The translations under genes were made by a program, and so were the position numbers. A DNA stretch of 64,000 bases from Ahrensia kielensis DSM 5890. GTDB taxonomy: Bacteria > Pseudomonadota > Alphaproteobacteria > Rhizobiales > Rhizobiaceae. The stretch lies in assembly GCF_000374465.1 (NCBI RefSeq), contig NZ_KB894531.1, positions 124,001 to 188,000 of the forward strand, written 5' to 3'. Positions 8,881 to 17,311 of the stretch are shown here, in pieces. Position 1 is the first letter of the stretch. Every line of letters starts with the position of its first letter. The notes under the pieces were generated by a model. That model had not been told where the DNA came from. It did not search any database and worked only from the letters and a program-made list of their open reading frames with translations.

Positions 8881-10055
8881 TAACTTGCCAAACTCGCAAC
8901 AACACTGTTGAGCACCATGCGTCCAGATTGCGTTGCCCGCAAGCGCGTGTTGGACACAGGCTCAATCAAACCATCCATTGCAAGATTATTGAGTGTTTCT
9001 TGATTAAATGTCCGACCGCTCAATTCTTCAAATCGAACAACGTCCAAACCTTCAACAAGGCGCAGCCCCATGAGTAGCAATTCATCGCCCTGTTGTTGCC
9101 GATCCAGCTTTTCACGCTCAACAATCGCATGGCCGTTCTCACGGGTCTTCTCCAACCAGCGCTCAGGCATGCGCTCGGTAATCGTCACATTTTTAAAGCC
9201 ATCATCTGCCGTAAACCGGCCATGTGCACCCGGACCAATGCCAACATAATCACCATAACGCCAATAGGTCAGGTTATGACGCGATTCTGCGCCCGGCACG
9301 GCATAGTTTGACACTTCGTAATTGGGCAGACCTGCATCGCGTGTAACGCGCTCTGTGACATCATAAAGATCAGCGGCCAAATCATCAGAGGGAATGATTA
9401 ATTTTCCTGCACGGTGAAGCGCTTGAAACGGCGTATCGTCTTCAATTGTCAATTGGTACAGTGACAAATGATCCGCCGCATAGGAAATAGCTTGTTTTAG
9501 CTCGGCTTCCCAAGCCTCCAATGTCTGTTTTGGCCGTGCATAAATTAAATCAAAAGACAGGCGCGGGAAAATATCCCGTGCCAAGCCAATGGCTATTTTT
9601 GCTTCTTCAACATTGTGCAAACGCCCCAAAAACTTCAAATCCGCATCATTGAGCGATTGTACGCCCAGTGAAACACGGTTGATGCCTGCGAGCCGATAGC
9701 TACGAAACCGATCTGCTTCGACCGATGAAGGATTGGCCTCCATCGTAATTTCAATGCCATCAGGCAGACCCCAATATTTTGCAATACCGTCCAGCAAAGC
9801 CTCGACCGTTTGAGGCTCCATAAGCGAAGGCGTTCCGCCGCCTATAAACACGCTGGTAACGTTGCGCGGGCCGGTTTCATCGCGCATGGCAGCCATTTCA
9901 CTTAAAAAACCCGTCACATATTCACGTTGATCGACGGGCTTATGGCGCACATGGCTATTAAAGTCACAGTAAGGGCATTTGGCCGCGCAGAACGGCCAAT
10001 GCAAATAAACGCCGAAACCCGGCGTTCCGTCATCACCATTGATGTTATTCAACAC
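8880..10055 (-). CDS. hemW: HemW-type radical SAM heme chaperone
   Basis: Radical SAM protein related to HemN. HemW binds heme and delivers it to respiratory enzymes rather than oxidising coproporphyrinogen. The cluster motif C-A-A-K-C-P-Y-C (Cys23, 27, 30 from the chosen start) follows H-W-P-F as in the family, and the HemN C-terminal domain is present. An ATG lies at 10118, but that start would overlap rdgB by 74 bases. A GTG at 10053-10055, or the TTG just before it, leaves only an 11-base overlap and a normal N-terminus of about 22 residues before the first cysteine. I therefore chose the GTG, with moderate certainty about the start only. Confidence 0.92.
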   Translation of the reverse strand: MLNNINGDDGTPGFGVYLHWPFCAAKCPYCDFNSHVRHKPVDQREYVTGFLSEMAAMRDETGPRNVTSVFIGGGTPSLMEPQTVEALLDGIAKYWGLPDGIEITMEANPSSVEADRFRSYRLAGINRVSLGVQSLNDADLKFLGRLHNVEEAKIAIGLARDIFPRLSFDLIYARPKQTLEAWEAELKQAISYAADHLSLYQLTIEDDTPFQALHRAGKLIIPSDDLAADLYDVTERVTRDAGLPNYEVSNYAVPGAESRHNLTYWRYGDYVGIGPGAHGRFTADDGFKNVTITERMPERWLEKTRENGHAIVEREKLDRQQQGDELLLMGLRLVEGLDVVRFEELSGRTFNQETLNNLAMDGLIEPVSNTRLRATQSGRMVLNSVVASLAS

Positions 10056-10695
10056 CAAGGGCTTCTCTAGCAAATATCTGGAATGCGCGTGCACGATGCG
10101 ACAAGGCATCTGGCTCACCGGGCTTCCAGCCGTGCTTTTCCTGCGATGTCATTTCGCCAAATGTGCGTTCATGGCCTTCAGGCACAAAAACAGGGTCATA
10201 GCCAAACCCGATATCACCGCGCGGCGGCCAGACAAGATGCCCCTGTGCAACGCCTTTATAGAACTCGCAGTGCCCATCGGGCCAAGCAAGACAAAGCGTT
10301 GCATTAAAAGAGCCAGTTCTTTGATCTGGCGTGTTTGCACCCTTGGCTTGAAGCTTTTCTTCTACATTACGCATGGCCATTGCAAAATCGCGTGTGCCAT
10401 CGGGTAGTTCGGCCCAGTCGGCTGTATAAACGCCCGGATCACCATCCAGTGCATCAACACATAGGCCGCTATCATCAGACAAAGCCGGAAGGCCTGTCGC
10501 CTCCATGGCTGCAATCGCCTTCAGGCGTGCATTATGCTCAAAAGTTGTTCCGTCTTCATCTGGTTCAGGCAGACCCAGCTCACCCGCAGATGTGACTTCG
10601 AAACCAAAAGGTTCGATCAACTCACGAATTTCTTTCAACTTGCCGGCATTATGCGTGGCAATGACAAGCTTACCTTTTTCCAGACGACGGCTCAT
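10045..10695 (-). CDS. rdgB: XTP/dITP pyrophosphatase
   Basis: House-cleaning nucleotide pyrophosphatase that removes XTP, ITP and dITP so that deaminated purines are not built into nucleic acids. The 216-residue protein shows the HAM1-family opening [10 protein letters not shown], the metal-binding acidic region with S-D-D-S-G-L near residue 74, and F-G-Y-D-P-V-F further on. Its ATG overlaps the rph stop by one base (TAATG), and its end overlaps hemW. The rph-rdgB pairing is conserved in many proteobacteria. Confidence 0.95.
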   Translation of the reverse strand: MSRRLEKGKLVIATHNAGKLKEIRELIEPFGFEVTSAGELGLPEPDEDGTTFEHNARLKAIAAMEATGLPALSDDSGLCVDALDGDPGVYTADWAELPDGTRDFAMAMRNVEEKLQAKGANTPDQRTGSFNATLCLAWPDGHCEFYKGVAQGHLVWPPRGDIGFGYDPVFVPEGHERTFGEMTSQEKHGWKPGEPDALSHRARAFQIFAREALGVE

Positions 10696-11420
10696 TATTC
10701 GATTCCTAAAACCTGTTTCTGCATGGCAACCAATTGCTGGATTGCGTTATCTGCATGATTATAAAGCTTATCGAACTCTTCGCGGCTAAAAGGTGCGCCC
10801 TCTGCCGTTCCTTGAATTTCAACAATGCCGCCAGAACCGGTCATCACGAAATTTGCATCTGTTTCAGCATTTGAATCTTCTGCATAATCCAAATCAGTGA
10901 CGGCTTCGCCCTCATAGATACCGCATGAAATCGCCGCGATATGATCTTTAATAACGCGGGTTTTCGAGGCCATTTGGCGCGAATGCATCCAATCAAGACA
11001 ATCATAAAGCGCCACAAAACCGCCCGTGATTGCCGCTGTGCGCGTGCCACCATCTGCTTGAATAACATCGCAGTCGATTGTGATTTGGCGCTCACCAAGC
11101 GCTTCAAGATCAACAATTGCGCGCATAGAGCGGCCAATCAGGCGCTGGATTTCCTGTGTGCGGCCGCCCTGTTTTCCAGACGCTGCCTCACGGCGCATCC
11201 GGTCACCTGTGGCGCGTGGCAACATACCATATTCCGCTGTCACCCAGCCTTTGCCCGTATTGCGCATCCATCCAGGAACGCGCTCTTCCAAACTGGCTGT
11301 ACAAAGCACGTGCGTATCGCCAAACTTTACAAGGCAAGACCCTTCGGCATGTTTAGAGAAACCGCGCTCAAAGCTGATTTCGCGCATTTGTTCTGGCGTT
11401 CTTCCGGAAGGGCGTTTCAT
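10695..11420 (-). CDS. rph: Ribonuclease PH
   Basis: Phosphorolytic 3'-5' exoribonuclease that trims tRNA 3' ends and takes part in rRNA processing. It forms a hexameric ring. The 241-residue protein opens with M-K-R-P-S-G-R-T and carries the RNase PH features: the phosphate-site region T-G-D-R-M-R-R-E-A and [15 protein letters not shown]-type segment. AGAGG precedes the ATG by a suitable distance. It is the first gene of the six-gene minus-strand series and is divergent from hrcA, with 137 bases between the two starts. Confidence 0.96.
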   Translation of the reverse strand: MKRPSGRTPEQMREISFERGFSKHAEGSCLVKFGDTHVLCTASLEERVPGWMRNTGKGWVTAEYGMLPRATGDRMRREAASGKQGGRTQEIQRLIGRSMRAIVDLEALGERQITIDCDVIQADGGTRTAAITGGFVALYDCLDWMHSRQMASKTRVIKDHIAAISCGIYEGEAVTDLDYAEDSNAETDANFVMTGSGGIVEIQGTAEGAPFSREEFDKLYNHADNAIQQLVAMQKQVLGIE

Positions 11421-11501
11421 GGTGAACCTCTTTTATAATTAGCTATGTTGGTGGCTTCTAATGCAAACATAACAACAATCATAGGGCCGCAAACCCTTTT
11501 A

Positions 11502-11527
11502 CTTGGCGCAATGTAGGCTCTATATAG
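11502..11527 (+). promoter_or_regulatory. Candidate heat-shock (RpoH) promoter of hrcA-grpE
   Basis: CTTGGCG at 11502-11508, an 11-base spacer and CTATATAG at 11520-11527. This fits the heat-shock sigma factor pattern (CTTG at -35 and a C-x-TAT -10) and is too closely spaced for the housekeeping sigma factor. The hrcA start lies 31 bases downstream. No CIRCE element is visible here. Confidence 0.5.
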
Positions 11528-11557
11528 AGGTTACCACTTGATCGATAAAAGAGAACC

Positions 11558-12631
11558 ATGCCGAACCGCCCTCAGGACTTAATTGACAATCTTGATGATC
11601 GCTCGCGCGATATATTTAAGCGCATTGTTGAAAGCTATTTGGAAGCGGGTGAACCGCTGGGCTCTCGAAACTTGTCAAAACTCCTGCCTAACAGCCTTTC
11701 TCCGGCTTCAGTGCGTAATGTGATGAGTGACCTCGAACAGCTGGGCCTTATATATTCTCCGCATATTTCCGCAGGACGCCTGCCAACTGAGCAAGGGCTT
11801 CGGTTTTTTGTTGATGCCTTTATGGAAAACGGCACAGCATCGGAAAATGAGCGAAGGCTCATTGAAAAGCAGCTTCAAGGCGATATTCCCGATCAGGCAA
11901 CAGATGCGCTCTTAACCGGTGCAAGCACCATGCTTTCGCATATTTCCAAGGGTGCGGGGCTTGTTGTTGCGGCCAAACGTGAAGAGGCGATGAAGCACAT
12001 CGAATTTGTGCGCCTTGAAGAAACCAAAGCGCTGGCAGTTATCGTCTGGGATTCTGGCGAGGTTGAAAACCGTGTGCTTGAGATACCGCGCGGCGTCATG
12101 GCATCGCAATTGGCCGAAGCTGCCAATTTTCTTAATCATCATGTGCGCGGACAAACGCTCAAGCAAGCAAAACAGCAAATTGATTTGCGCCGCGATGACA
12201 CACGCAAAGAACTTGATACGCTGAGCGCTGATCTTGTTGAACGCGGCCTTGCCATTTGGGCAGGCGACAACAAAGGCGCACCATCGCAATTGATCGTGCG
12301 CGGACGCTCCAATCTTCTCGAAAATCTTGAAGATGCCGCCGATGTTGAACGCGTCAAACTCTTGCTTGATGATCTTGAGCGCAAAGAAGAGATTATCCAT
12401 TTACTTGAAATGGCGGAAACCGGATCTGGCGTGCGTATTTTTATCGGCTCTGAGAATCGCTTGTTTTCGCTGTCCGGTTCGTCATTGGTGGTGGCCCCTT
12501 ACCGCGACTCAAATCACAAAGTTATCGGCGCACTGGGCGTTATTGGCCCGACACGGCTAAACTATGCCCGTATCGTGCCAATGGTGGATTATACAGCCCA
12601 ACTGATTTCCAAAATGATCGAACGACAATGA
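11558..12631 (+). CDS. hrcA: Heat-inducible transcription repressor HrcA
   Basis: Repressor that binds the CIRCE operator, usually upstream of groESL, and needs GroEL for activity. The 357-residue protein has an N-terminal winged helix (L-x-x-R-x-x-x-I-F-K-R-I-V-E-S-Y, then S-V-R-N-V-M-S-D-L-E-Q-L-G-L), a GAF-like middle domain, and the C-terminal G-V-I-G-P-T-R-L-N-Y-A-R signature. The weak AAAAGAGAACC sequence before the ATG serves as ribosome binding site. It is followed by grpE, the usual alphaproteobacterial order. The groESL target is not in this window. Confidence 0.96.
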   Translation: MPNRPQDLIDNLDDRSRDIFKRIVESYLEAGEPLGSRNLSKLLPNSLSPASVRNVMSDLEQLGLIYSPHISAGRLPTEQGLRFFVDAFMENGTASENERRLIEKQLQGDIPDQATDALLTGASTMLSHISKGAGLVVAAKREEAMKHIEFVRLEETKALAVIVWDSGEVENRVLEIPRGVMASQLAEAANFLNHHVRGQTLKQAKQQIDLRRDDTRKELDTLSADLVERGLAIWAGDNKGAPSQLIVRGRSNLLENLEDAADVERVKLLLDDLERKEEIIHLLEMAETGSGVRIFIGSENRLFSLSGSSLVVAPYRDSNHKVIGALGVIGPTRLNYARIVPMVDYTAQLISKMIERQ

Positions 12632-12718
12632 TTCTCGTGTTCGGGCTTGATTTTTAGTTCCACAGCCTCGATATGCACTGACGCATAAACTTATACTTAT
12701 TTCCAATGGATACTGACC

Positions 12719-13453
12719 ATGGCCGACGAAACAAACACGCCAGATGGCATGAGCCCAAGCGCCCGCGAACGTCTACGCAAGGCAGCTGACGAGCTTTTGA
12801 AAGCCGACCGCAAGGCAAACCGACGCGCTGCAGCAGGTAATGCTGACGATTATGCAGAGCTTGATCCAAACGAGTTCGATGACGAAGGCAACTGGATCGG
12901 CGAAGATCCGGATATGGATGCAACGCCTCAAATCGATCCGGTTGAAGCGCTGACAGCGGAAAATGCAGATTTAAAAGATCGCATGCTGCGCCTTGCTGCG
13001 GATATGGAAAACCTGCGTAACCGCACAAAGCGTGAAGTTGCGGATGCAAAATCTTTTGCCGTTGCAAATTTTGCCCGTGATATGCTTGCTGTTTCTGACA
13101 ATTTGCGCCGGGCGATTGAAGCTGTAACCGAAGAAAAACGCGAAAGCGGTTCTGATGAGTTTAAAAGCCTCTTGGAAGGTGTTGAACTGACCGAGAAATC
13201 CATGCTTGGCACGATGGAACGTCACGGTGTGAAAAAGCTTGACCCAGAAGGTCAAAAATTTGACCCGAACTTCCACCAAGCGATGTTTGAAGTGCCGAAC
13301 CCTGAAGTGCCGAACAACACTGTGGTTCAAGTCGTTCAATCAGGCTACCAAATTGGTGAGCGCGTCTTGCGTCCAGCAATGGTTGGTGTTGCAAAGGGCG
13401 GCCCTAAGGCACCGCCTGCCGATACGCCTGCTGAAGATCAAAGCGACAGCTAG
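12719..13453 (+). CDS. grpE: Nucleotide exchange factor GrpE
   Basis: Co-chaperone that releases ADP from DnaK and acts as a thermosensor of the DnaK cycle. The 244 residues comprise a long acidic, probably disordered N-terminus, a coiled coil from about residue 75 ([24 protein letters not shown]), and the C-terminal beta domain with the family signature ending in [11 protein letters not shown]. The N-terminal extension makes it longer than E. coli GrpE (197), a common feature in Rhizobiales. It lies 87 bases after hrcA without an intervening terminator, so the two are probably co-transcribed. Confidence 0.95.
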   Translation: MADETNTPDGMSPSARERLRKAADELLKADRKANRRAAAGNADDYAELDPNEFDDEGNWIGEDPDMDATPQIDPVEALTAENADLKDRMLRLAADMENLRNRTKREVADAKSFAVANFARDMLAVSDNLRRAIEAVTEEKRESGSDEFKSLLEGVELTEKSMLGTMERHGVKKLDPEGQKFDPNFHQAMFEVPNPEVPNNTVVQVVQSGYQIGERVLRPAMVGVAKGGPKAPPADTPAEDQSDS

Positions 13454-13456
13454 TCG

Positions 13457-14092
13457 TTGGAAATCTTACCGTTTCTTGATTATGCCGGTGTTGCTGTTTT
13501 CGCAGCCACCGGCGCTCTTGCTGCATCCCGCAAGCAGGTCGATATAATCGGTTTTTTATTCTTTGCCTCAATTACAGGCATTGGCGGCGGCACGTTGCGC
13601 GATTTGGTTCTTGGCCAAGCGCCTGTTTTTTGGGTTTTAAACCCTGCCTATATTCTTGTGAGTACGGCAGTCGCCATTCTTGTCTATTTTACAGCCCATA
13701 TGTTTGAAAGCCGTTACAAGCTTTTACTTTGGCTCGATGCAATCGGCATATCAGCCTATGCGGTAATGGGCGCATCGAAAGGCTATTCAGCTACAGATTC
13801 GATCAGTATCGCTATAATCATGGGCATCCTTACAGCAACATTTGGCGGCATTTTACGCGATGTATTAGCCGGCGAACCATCGGTTCTCTTGCGCTCAGAA
13901 GTTTATATTGCGGCCGTACTTTCAGGGGCTGCAACCTATACGCTTGCAACAATTCTCGGCGTGCCTTTGATTTTCGCTGCGAGCGCCGGATTTATGGTGA
14001 CTTTTATCATACGCGGCGGCGCACTGCGCTTTGGTTGGACATTTCCAACCTATAAAAGTCGTCCGGGCCGAAACCCGGATGACATTATATAA
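13457..14092 (+). CDS. TRIC-type (YicG/UPF0126) membrane channel protein
   Basis: A 211-residue polytopic membrane protein with about seven hydrophobic segments and two copies of the UPF0126 repeat. Each repeat carries a G-G-G-x-x-R-D-hydrophobic motif (G-I-G-G-G-T-L-R-D near residue 42 and F-G-G-I-L-R-D about 90 residues later). The bacterial family is homologous to trimeric intracellular cation channels and is thought to pass monovalent cations; a physiological role here is unknown. It begins with TTG three bases after the grpE stop, and no later Met would preserve the first repeat. Its stop codon directly abuts that of the convergent adenosine kinase gene. Confidence 0.85.
   Translation: MEILPFLDYAGVAVFAATGALAASRKQVDIIGFLFFASITGIGGGTLRDLVLGQAPVFWVLNPAYILVSTAVAILVYFTAHMFESRYKLLLWLDAIGISAYAVMGASKGYSATDSISIAIIMGILTATFGGILRDVLAGEPSVLLRSEVYIAAVLSGAATYTLATILGVPLIFAASAGFMVTFIIRGGALRFGWTFPTYKSRPGRNPDDII
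14062..14079 (-). terminator. Weak hairpin at the end of the adenosine kinase transcript
   Basis: Stem TCCGGG/CCCGGA with a 6-base loop, lying inside the last codons of the convergent TRIC gene. On the minus strand it is followed by ACGACTTTTATA. It may terminate the adenosine kinase mRNA; the U-run is imperfect. Confidence 0.3.
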
Positions 14093-15091
14093 TCAGGCGC
14101 TTAGCAAACCTGCATCGATAGCCGCTTGTTTTAACGAAACTTGCGGGCGCGGACCAATCTGCTGAATGATGATGCCCGCTGCGAGCGATCCAAGCTTGCC
14201 GCAAATATCCAGATCAAGACCCTGCGCATAACCATGCAAGAAGCCGGCAGCATAAAGATCACCAGCGCCTGTCGTGTCTACCAGTTCATTGATCTCAATG
14301 GCCTGAATGTCATAGGTATCATCGCCGCTAATGATGACAGAGCCATCAGCACCCTTTGTAACAGCCGCAAGATCACAATCACCGCGCAGCGCTTGAAGCG
14401 CTGTGTCAAAATCAGCGGTCTGATAAAGTGATTTCAGCTCATCATCATTGGCAAAAATAATATCTACTGTGCCAGACTGCATAAGTTCGAGAAATTCTTC
14501 GCGGTAGCGATCAACGCAAAATGGGTCAGATAAGCTCATGGCAACTTTTTTGCCGTTTGCGTGAGCAATTTCAGCCGACTTTCTGATCGCATTTTTCGCA
14601 CGCGGCGGATCCCATAGATAACCTTCAAAATAAACAATGCCAGAATTTCCAGCCTTGTCATCTTCAACATCTTCAGGACTAAGCTCAACGCATGCACCAA
14701 GATATGTGTTCATTGAACGCTCACCATCGGGCGTGACAAATATCATAGACCGTGCGGTTGGCGGTGTTTCTGCGAGCGGCTTGGTATCAAACGCTACGCC
14801 TTGAGCGCGGATGTCATGGCGAAAAATTTTGCCCAAATGATCATCTGCAACCTTGCCGAAATAAGCCGCGCTTGAGCCAAAGTTCGCAATGCCTGCTGCA
14901 GTATTGCCCGCACTGCCACCTGATGTTTCAATTGCCGAGCCCATGCGCTCATAAAGCAGCTCAGCGCGATCAGCATCGATCAAGTTCATCGCACCTTTAA
15001 TGATGCCATTGTCATTAAGGAAATCATCTTCAGCGCGCGCGATAATATCAACAATCGCATTGCCAATGCATAGAACGTCGTAAGTAGCCAT
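14093..15091 (-). CDS. Adenosine kinase (PfkB/ribokinase family)
   Basis: Carbohydrate kinase of the PfkB family that most closely resembles bacterial adenosine kinases, phosphorylating adenosine to AMP in purine salvage. The 332 residues show the N-terminal G-N-A-I-V-D and S-G-G-S-A-G-N-T motifs that contact the nucleoside, and the C-terminal PfkB signature D-T-T-G-A-G-D-L-Y-A-A-G-F whose last Asp is the catalytic base. Adenosine is a product of AhcY, which lies elsewhere in this window, so the enzyme may help clear it. A TATAAT box on the minus strand (15141-15146) and GAAGAG before the ATG support the start. Confidence 0.85.
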   Translation of the reverse strand: MATYDVLCIGNAIVDIIARAEDDFLNDNGIIKGAMNLIDADRAELLYERMGSAIETSGGSAGNTAAGIANFGSSAAYFGKVADDHLGKIFRHDIRAQGVAFDTKPLAETPPTARSMIFVTPDGERSMNTYLGACVELSPEDVEDDKAGNSGIVYFEGYLWDPPRAKNAIRKSAEIAHANGKKVAMSLSDPFCVDRYREEFLELMQSGTVDIIFANDDELKSLYQTADFDTALQALRGDCDLAAVTKGADGSVIISGDDTYDIQAIEINELVDTTGAGDLYAAGFLHGYAQGLDLDICGKLGSLAAGIIIQQIGPRPQVSLKQAAIDAGLLSA

Positions 15092-15140
15092 AAATACTGC
15101 TCTTCATTTGTGTTTTAATGGCTTTAGCGCGGTGTAGCAC

Positions 15141-15146
15141 ATTATA
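15141..15146 (-). promoter_or_regulatory. Candidate -10 box of the adenosine kinase gene
   Basis: Perfect TATAAT on the minus strand, 50 bases upstream of the start codon. The -35 region is unremarkable, so this is a partial match only. Confidence 0.35.
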
Positions 15147-15224
15147 AAAGCCTTTGTTCTAAAAACGCAGCGCACTTGTTATCATGTTCTTGCAATCGAA
15201 AGACACAACACCCATCTCGTCACC

Positions 15225-15941
15225 ATGTTGATAGCTTCTGCACAAAAAGCGATCGGAGAAATTCTCGATCCCAAATTGCGTCAAGTGTTTTGGAAAACAC
15301 TGGGCCTGACAATTCTTGCACTCATCATTATCTGGAACCTTACAACCGTAGGGCTGGAGACTTTTGCAGTTCCCTTTGTTAGCGACTGGTTTGCCTCATT
15401 AAGCCTTCCGAGCTGGACGGGTACGATGGGCCTGTTTGCGGCAATTTTTGCGGGCCTTGGCTTGGCGGTAGGATTAACGTTTCTGATCGGACCAGTCAGT
15501 GCGGTGATCGCAGGCTTGTTCCTTGATGATGTTGCAGAACATGTCGAAAAACAGGATTATCCAAACGATAAACCGGGCACTGCGATGCCGCTTGGCCGTT
15601 CAATCATCATGTCGCTCAAGTTTTTTGGCATTGTTATTCTTGGCAATCTGTCTGCCCTGATGTTGCTGCTTGTTCCTGGCGTTAACTTGATCGCGTTTTT
15701 TGCCATTAATGGTTATTTGCTTGGACGCGAATATTTCGAATTTGCAGCGCTGCGACATCACGATGCTGCAACGGTGCGCATGCTGCGCTCACGCTATTCT
15801 GGCACGATTATTATGGGCGGTTTGATGATTGCAGGCTTTCTTGCCATTCCAATCGTCAATTTGATGACGCCTTTATTTGGTGCCGCGCTCATGGTGCATT
15901 TGCATAAAGCGATAGCAAGCAAGGCTGAACGCACGTCCTAG
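15225..15941 (+). CDS. EI24/CysZ-like membrane protein
   Basis: A 238-residue integral membrane protein of the EI24 domain family, which includes the sulfate permease CysZ. It has four or more strong hydrophobic segments (about residues 27-47, 67-95, 127-160 and 195-225) and the G-R-E-Y-F-E-F-A-A-L-R-H sequence typical of this family's C-terminal half. Alphaproteobacterial members are usually annotated as sulfate transporter or plain EI24 proteins without proof, and no sulfur genes surround it here. I see no good ribosome binding site before the ATG. It is divergent from adenosine kinase and convergent with nth. Confidence 0.8.
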   Translation: MLIASAQKAIGEILDPKLRQVFWKTLGLTILALIIIWNLTTVGLETFAVPFVSDWFASLSLPSWTGTMGLFAAIFAGLGLAVGLTFLIGPVSAVIAGLFLDDVAEHVEKQDYPNDKPGTAMPLGRSIIMSLKFFGIVILGNLSALMLLLVPGVNLIAFFAINGYLLGREYFEFAALRHHDAATVRMLRSRYSGTIIMGGLMIAGFLAIPIVNLMTPLFGAALMVHLHKAIASKAERTS

Positions 15942-15981
15942 ACAAAACAGATTCCCACTTTTGCTAGCAGGGATTATTTAC

Positions 15982-16752
15982 TTACGTAATAACCTGCTGT
16001 GGCAACTCGACTAGCGCAGCAGGTATATCGCAGGTTTTTTCTTTCGACTTGCAAATATCTGCAATGACACATTTTTCGCATTCCGGCTTACGCGCTTTAC
16101 AACAATAGCGACCGTGTAAAATCAGCCAATGATGCGCATGAAAAAGATATTCGTCCGGAATAATCCGCATCAAAATCGCCTCGACATCATCCGGTGTATC
16201 AGCAGGCGCAAGGCCAATGCGTTTGCCAATGCGCAATATATGCGTATCGACAGCCATCGTTGGAATACCGAATGCCATGGACATAACCACATTGGCTGTT
16301 TTGCGACCAACACCTGGTAATGTTACCAATTCTTCGCGCGTTTTTGGAACAACGGAACCAAAATCATCAATTAGCTTTTTCGATAGCAAAATGACGTTCT
16401 TGGCCTTATTGCGCCAAAGTCCGATGGTGCGGATATAATTCCCCACCGTCTCCTCGCCCAGTGCCAGCATTTTTTCAGGCGTATCGGCAATTTTAAAGAG
16501 TTCGCGCGTGGCTTTATTTACACCTGCATCGGTGGCTTGCGCCGATAATGCGACCGCTACAACAAGCGTAAAGGGATTCACGTGAAGCAATTCACCCTTA
16601 GGTTCTGGTCGCTGTATGGAAAACCTGCGGAAAATTTCGTGCAATTCTTGCTGATTATATTTGGTGCGCGGCAGGCGCTTTTTCTTAAGCGCTGCTGGTT
16701 TTGATTTCTTCGGCGCAACTGATGCGGCAATTTTTCCTTTTCCAGTCGTCAT
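15982..16752 (-). CDS. nth: Endonuclease III
   Basis: DNA glycosylase/AP lyase that removes oxidised pyrimidines in base excision repair. The 256-residue protein has a basic N-terminal extension of about 35 residues, a helix-hairpin-helix L-P-G-V-G-R-K-T-A with the catalytic lysine, V-D-T-H-I-L-R with the catalytic aspartate, and a C-terminal 4Fe-4S loop with spacing C-x6-C-x2-C-x5-C. AGGACGCG precedes the ATG. It is divergent from the DUF2244 gene with only 21 bases between start codons, so the two promoters must overlap coding sequence. Confidence 0.96.
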   Translation of the reverse strand: MTTGKGKIAASVAPKKSKPAALKKKRLPRTKYNQQELHEIFRRFSIQRPEPKGELLHVNPFTLVVAVALSAQATDAGVNKATRELFKIADTPEKMLALGEETVGNYIRTIGLWRNKAKNVILLSKKLIDDFGSVVPKTREELVTLPGVGRKTANVVMSMAFGIPTMAVDTHILRIGKRIGLAPADTPDDVEAILMRIIPDEYLFHAHHWLILHGRYCCKARKPECEKCVIADICKSKEKTCDIPAALVELPQQVIT

Positions 16753-16773
16753 CGCGTCCTATATCCTGCTTTT

Positions 16774-17277
16774 ATGAATAGCTCTAATTTTGACATAGGC
16801 TGGGACGGCGACGATGCAAACCCGATTTTTGCAGCGCAGCTTGTTCCATATCGATCATTATCATCATCTGGCTTTGCACTCATGATAGTTATTGTGGCTG
16901 TAATCTGTGTTTCAAATGCCTATTTTTATTTTCATTTGGGCGCATGGCCAGTTGCCATCTTTTTCTTTTTTGATGTTGCGCTTTTATATGCAGCCTTCAA
17001 ATTCAGCTATCATGCTGGTCGCGCACGCGAAGAAATCACAATATCCCGAACAGCGCTAGAAGTTCGAAAAATCACGCCAAATGGACGCCAGCGCAAACAT
17101 ATATACAATCCATTTTGGGCCAAATTTCTCGTCGAGCGTGACGATGAAGTCGGCATTACATCAATGCGCATAACGGGCGAAGGCTATCAGTCCACAATCG
17201 GGGCATTTCTCAACCCCGATGATCGGGAAAGCTTTGCAACGGCATTCTCCCAGGCCCTTGCGAAAGCCAAGAAATGA
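16774..17277 (+). CDS. DUF2244 membrane protein
   Basis: A 167-residue protein of the DUF2244 family, common in alphaproteobacteria and without known function. It has two adjacent hydrophobic segments (about residues 33-52 and 57-76), a cytoplasmic-looking tail containing an R-x-x-I-T-I-S-R-T-A-L-E-V segment, and a basic C-terminal end. The nth-DUF2244 head-to-head arrangement is one I recall in Rhizobiales. The BON-MscS channel gene starts 34 bases after its stop, so the two may be co-transcribed. No clear ribosome binding site precedes the start, which lies close to the nth start region. Confidence 0.8.
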   Translation: MNSSNFDIGWDGDDANPIFAAQLVPYRSLSSSGFALMIVIVAVICVSNAYFYFHLGAWPVAIFFFFDVALLYAAFKFSYHAGRAREEITISRTALEVRKITPNGRQRKHIYNPFWAKFLVERDDEVGITSMRITGEGYQSTIGAFLNPDDRESFATAFSQALAKAKK

Positions 17278-17311
17278 GGCCAGTCTTTGCCCGCATGAAG
17301 CGGGGAAAACG

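Noticed and set aside
11421-11557. CIRCE element at hrcA
   Set aside because: The TTAGCACTC-N9-GAGTGCTAA pattern is absent.
12654-13067. 137-codon minus-strand frame opposite grpE
   Set aside because: It is antisense to the conserved grpE sequence and has no ribosome binding site or recognisable domain.
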